A stretch of 64,000 nt of DNA from Salinivibrio costicola subsp. costicola ATCC 33508 = LMG 11651 (GTDB taxonomy: Bacteria; Pseudomonadota; Gammaproteobacteria; Enterobacterales; Vibrionaceae), in the NCBI GenBank assembly GCA_000565345.1, contig AQOF01000014.1, forward strand, positions 27,212 through 91,211, written 5' to 3'. The notes under the pieces were generated by a model, which worked only from the letters and a program-made list of their open reading frames with translations, was not told where the DNA came from and made no database searches. The position numbers were made by a program, and so were the translations under genes. Shown piece after piece: positions 63,369 through 64,000 of this stretch. Each line of letters starts with the position of its first letter. Position 1 is the first letter of the stretch.

Positions 63369-63384
63369 ACGTAAACGTTTGCGT
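63369..63384 (-). promoter_or_regulatory. PurR operator upstream of fhs
   Basis: On the minus strand the site reads ACGCAAACGTTTACGT, 15 of 16 matches to the PurR consensus ACGCAAACGTTTTCGT, centred on the palindromic AACGTT. Its position 30 bases before the fhs start fits purine repression of one-carbon supply. Confidence 0.85.
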
Positions 63385-63467
63385 GAGAATAATACCGCTA
63401 AAATGACCGTTGTAAAGCGAAAGAATATCACAACTAATAGGCGAATCGAGAAGAGGAATGTTCCTGC

Positions 63468-63495
63468 TCGTTCCCATGCTCCTGCGAGGGAACAA
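63468..63495. repeat. Imperfect palindrome of REP-like type
   Basis: GTTCCC (63470-63475) and GGGAAC (63488-63493) flank ATGCTCCTGCGA. This resembles the GTTCCCACGCTC...GCGTGGGAAC class of small intergenic palindromes found in many gammaproteobacteria, often next to insertion sequences. The assignment is from memory of the motif. Confidence 0.4.
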
Positions 63496-63534
63496 GTTCA
63501 ATATTCGCTATCTCAACTTGGGTCGCTGTATTGT

Positions 63535-64000
63535 CAGGGCGAGATCGCGAACGTTTTTTGACCAAAACAGGATCGGTTTGACGATCACCTCTGGCTGTGA
63601 TCATATAGGCCGATTCTAAAATAGTTCGGGATAGATACCGTGGATATCGATACATTTAAAGACTACTTCAGCGCCGTTGATGATAACCGCCAGAGTGCCA
63701 AGATAACCTACCCGCTATTCGACCTGCTTTTTGCTTCATTGTGCGCGGTGATTTCGGGGTCGAAAGGATGGTACGAGATTCGAGAATACATCCTAGGGCA
63801 CCATGAGTGGTTTAAGTGTAACGGTATGTTTAAAGACGGTATTCCTGCCGATGATACTATCGCTCGCGCCATCTCTTCGATTGAACCGAGTGCCTTTCAA
63901 GCCTGCTTTATCGATTGGATGAAAGCTGTCCATCAAATGACGGATGGTCAGGTGGTCGCGATCGACGGTAAAACGCTGAAAGGCTCTTACAACCGTGAAG
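63535..64000 (+). mobile_element. ISAs1-family insertion sequence, left part (runs off the window)
   Basis: The region contains the 5' part of an ISAs1-type transposase gene. The left end is placed tentatively at CAGGGC (63535), about 105 bases before the gene, because ISAs1-family ends commonly start so. The right end lies outside the window, so the inverted repeats cannot be matched. Confidence 0.55.
63640..64000 (+). CDS. ISAs1-family transposase (partial, 3' end outside window)
   Basis: 120 codons are visible with no stop before the edge. The start is GTG 63640 (VDIDTFKDYFSAVDD). YPLFDLLFASLCAVISG, WYEIREYI, IPADDTIARAISSI and the first catalytic-Asp segment VVAIDGKTLKGSYNR are hallmarks of the ISAs1/H-repeat DDE transposases. 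The visible part is intact. It lies about 300 bases upstream of and divergent from fhs, beyond the PurR box. Confidence 0.9.
   Translation, partial: MDIDTFKDYFSAVDDNRQSAKITYPLFDLLFASLCAVISGSKGWYEIREYILGHHEWFKCNGMFKDGIPADDTIARAISSIEPSAFQACFIDWMKAVHQMTDGQVVAIDGKTLKGSYNRE

Overview
The window is a gene-dense chromosomal segment, roughly half G+C by eye, from a gammaproteobacterium, most likely a member of the Vibrionaceae. Three things point there: the left third has the Vibrio-type order FIST sensor/hybrid kinase - ccoNOQP - fixH - ccoIS - TauE-like - fnr - uspE - ttcA - potABCD; most proteins read like Vibrio homologues; and tRNA-Val(GAC) genes occur as a close cluster. A moderately halophilic genus such as Salinivibrio is possible, but that is inference. 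Apart from the start of an ISAs1-type insertion sequence at the right edge there is no phage, CRISPR or genomic-island signature. I found no clearly undescribed system. The nearest to signalling novelty is the NO-sensor/kinase pair at the left end.

Layout. 0.15-3.5 kb: a FIST-domain protein and a hybrid histidine kinase (NosP/VpsV-VpsS type). 3.6-4.7 kb: a small Rossmann-like protein and an orphan membrane protein. 4.9-15 kb: cbb3 oxidase structural genes, its copper/assembly genes, fnr, uspE and ttcA. 15-20.7 kb: a DUF2987 protein, a membrane protein and the spermidine/putrescine transporter potABCD. 20.7-27.2 kb: cobB, a DUF3581 protein, and a lactate locus (LysR regulator divergent from a lactate permease and D-lactate dehydrogenase). 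27.2-36.5 kb: periplasmic ATP-dependent DNA ligase, an L,D-transpeptidase-like protein, hrpA, a TerB-like protein, btuCD and astE. 36.6-47.2 kb: ihfA, pheT, pheS, lplA, a POT peptide transporter, rplT, rpmI, infC (AUU start) and thrS. 47.4-53.8 kb: the complete histidine utilisation locus hutC-IGUH. 53.9-58.6 kb: fructosamine kinase, hexitol-phosphatase-like HAD, a CPXCG protein, a NorM-type MATE pump and a DUF3080 lipoprotein. 58.7-59.0 kb: three tRNA-Val genes. 59.4-63.3 kb: an outer-membrane barrel, a Cof-type phosphatase, a NYN protein and formate-tetrahydrofolate ligase with a PurR box. 63.5 kb to the end: the IS.

A window-wide oddity matters for every reader. Fourteen otherwise normal genes each carry one or two frameshifts that are all repaired by adding back a single base, nearly always to a short homopolymer; one further gene needs one base removed from an A8 run. 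They include ccoI, lplA, fhs, hutI, hutG and hutH. Flanking protein sequence is conserved on both sides, so these look like base-calling errors in the assembly and not decay. I annotate such genes as single CDSs spanning both parts and give the frameshift position.

How the genes work together: the left half is respiratory (NO sensing beside a high-affinity oxidase, FNR oxygen control, lactate oxidation feeding quinones). The middle is translation (tRNA synthetases, ribosomal proteins, IF3, tRNA thiolation) and nucleoid structure (IHF). The right half is amino-acid catabolism and one-carbon metabolism, with visible operators for HutC and PurR.
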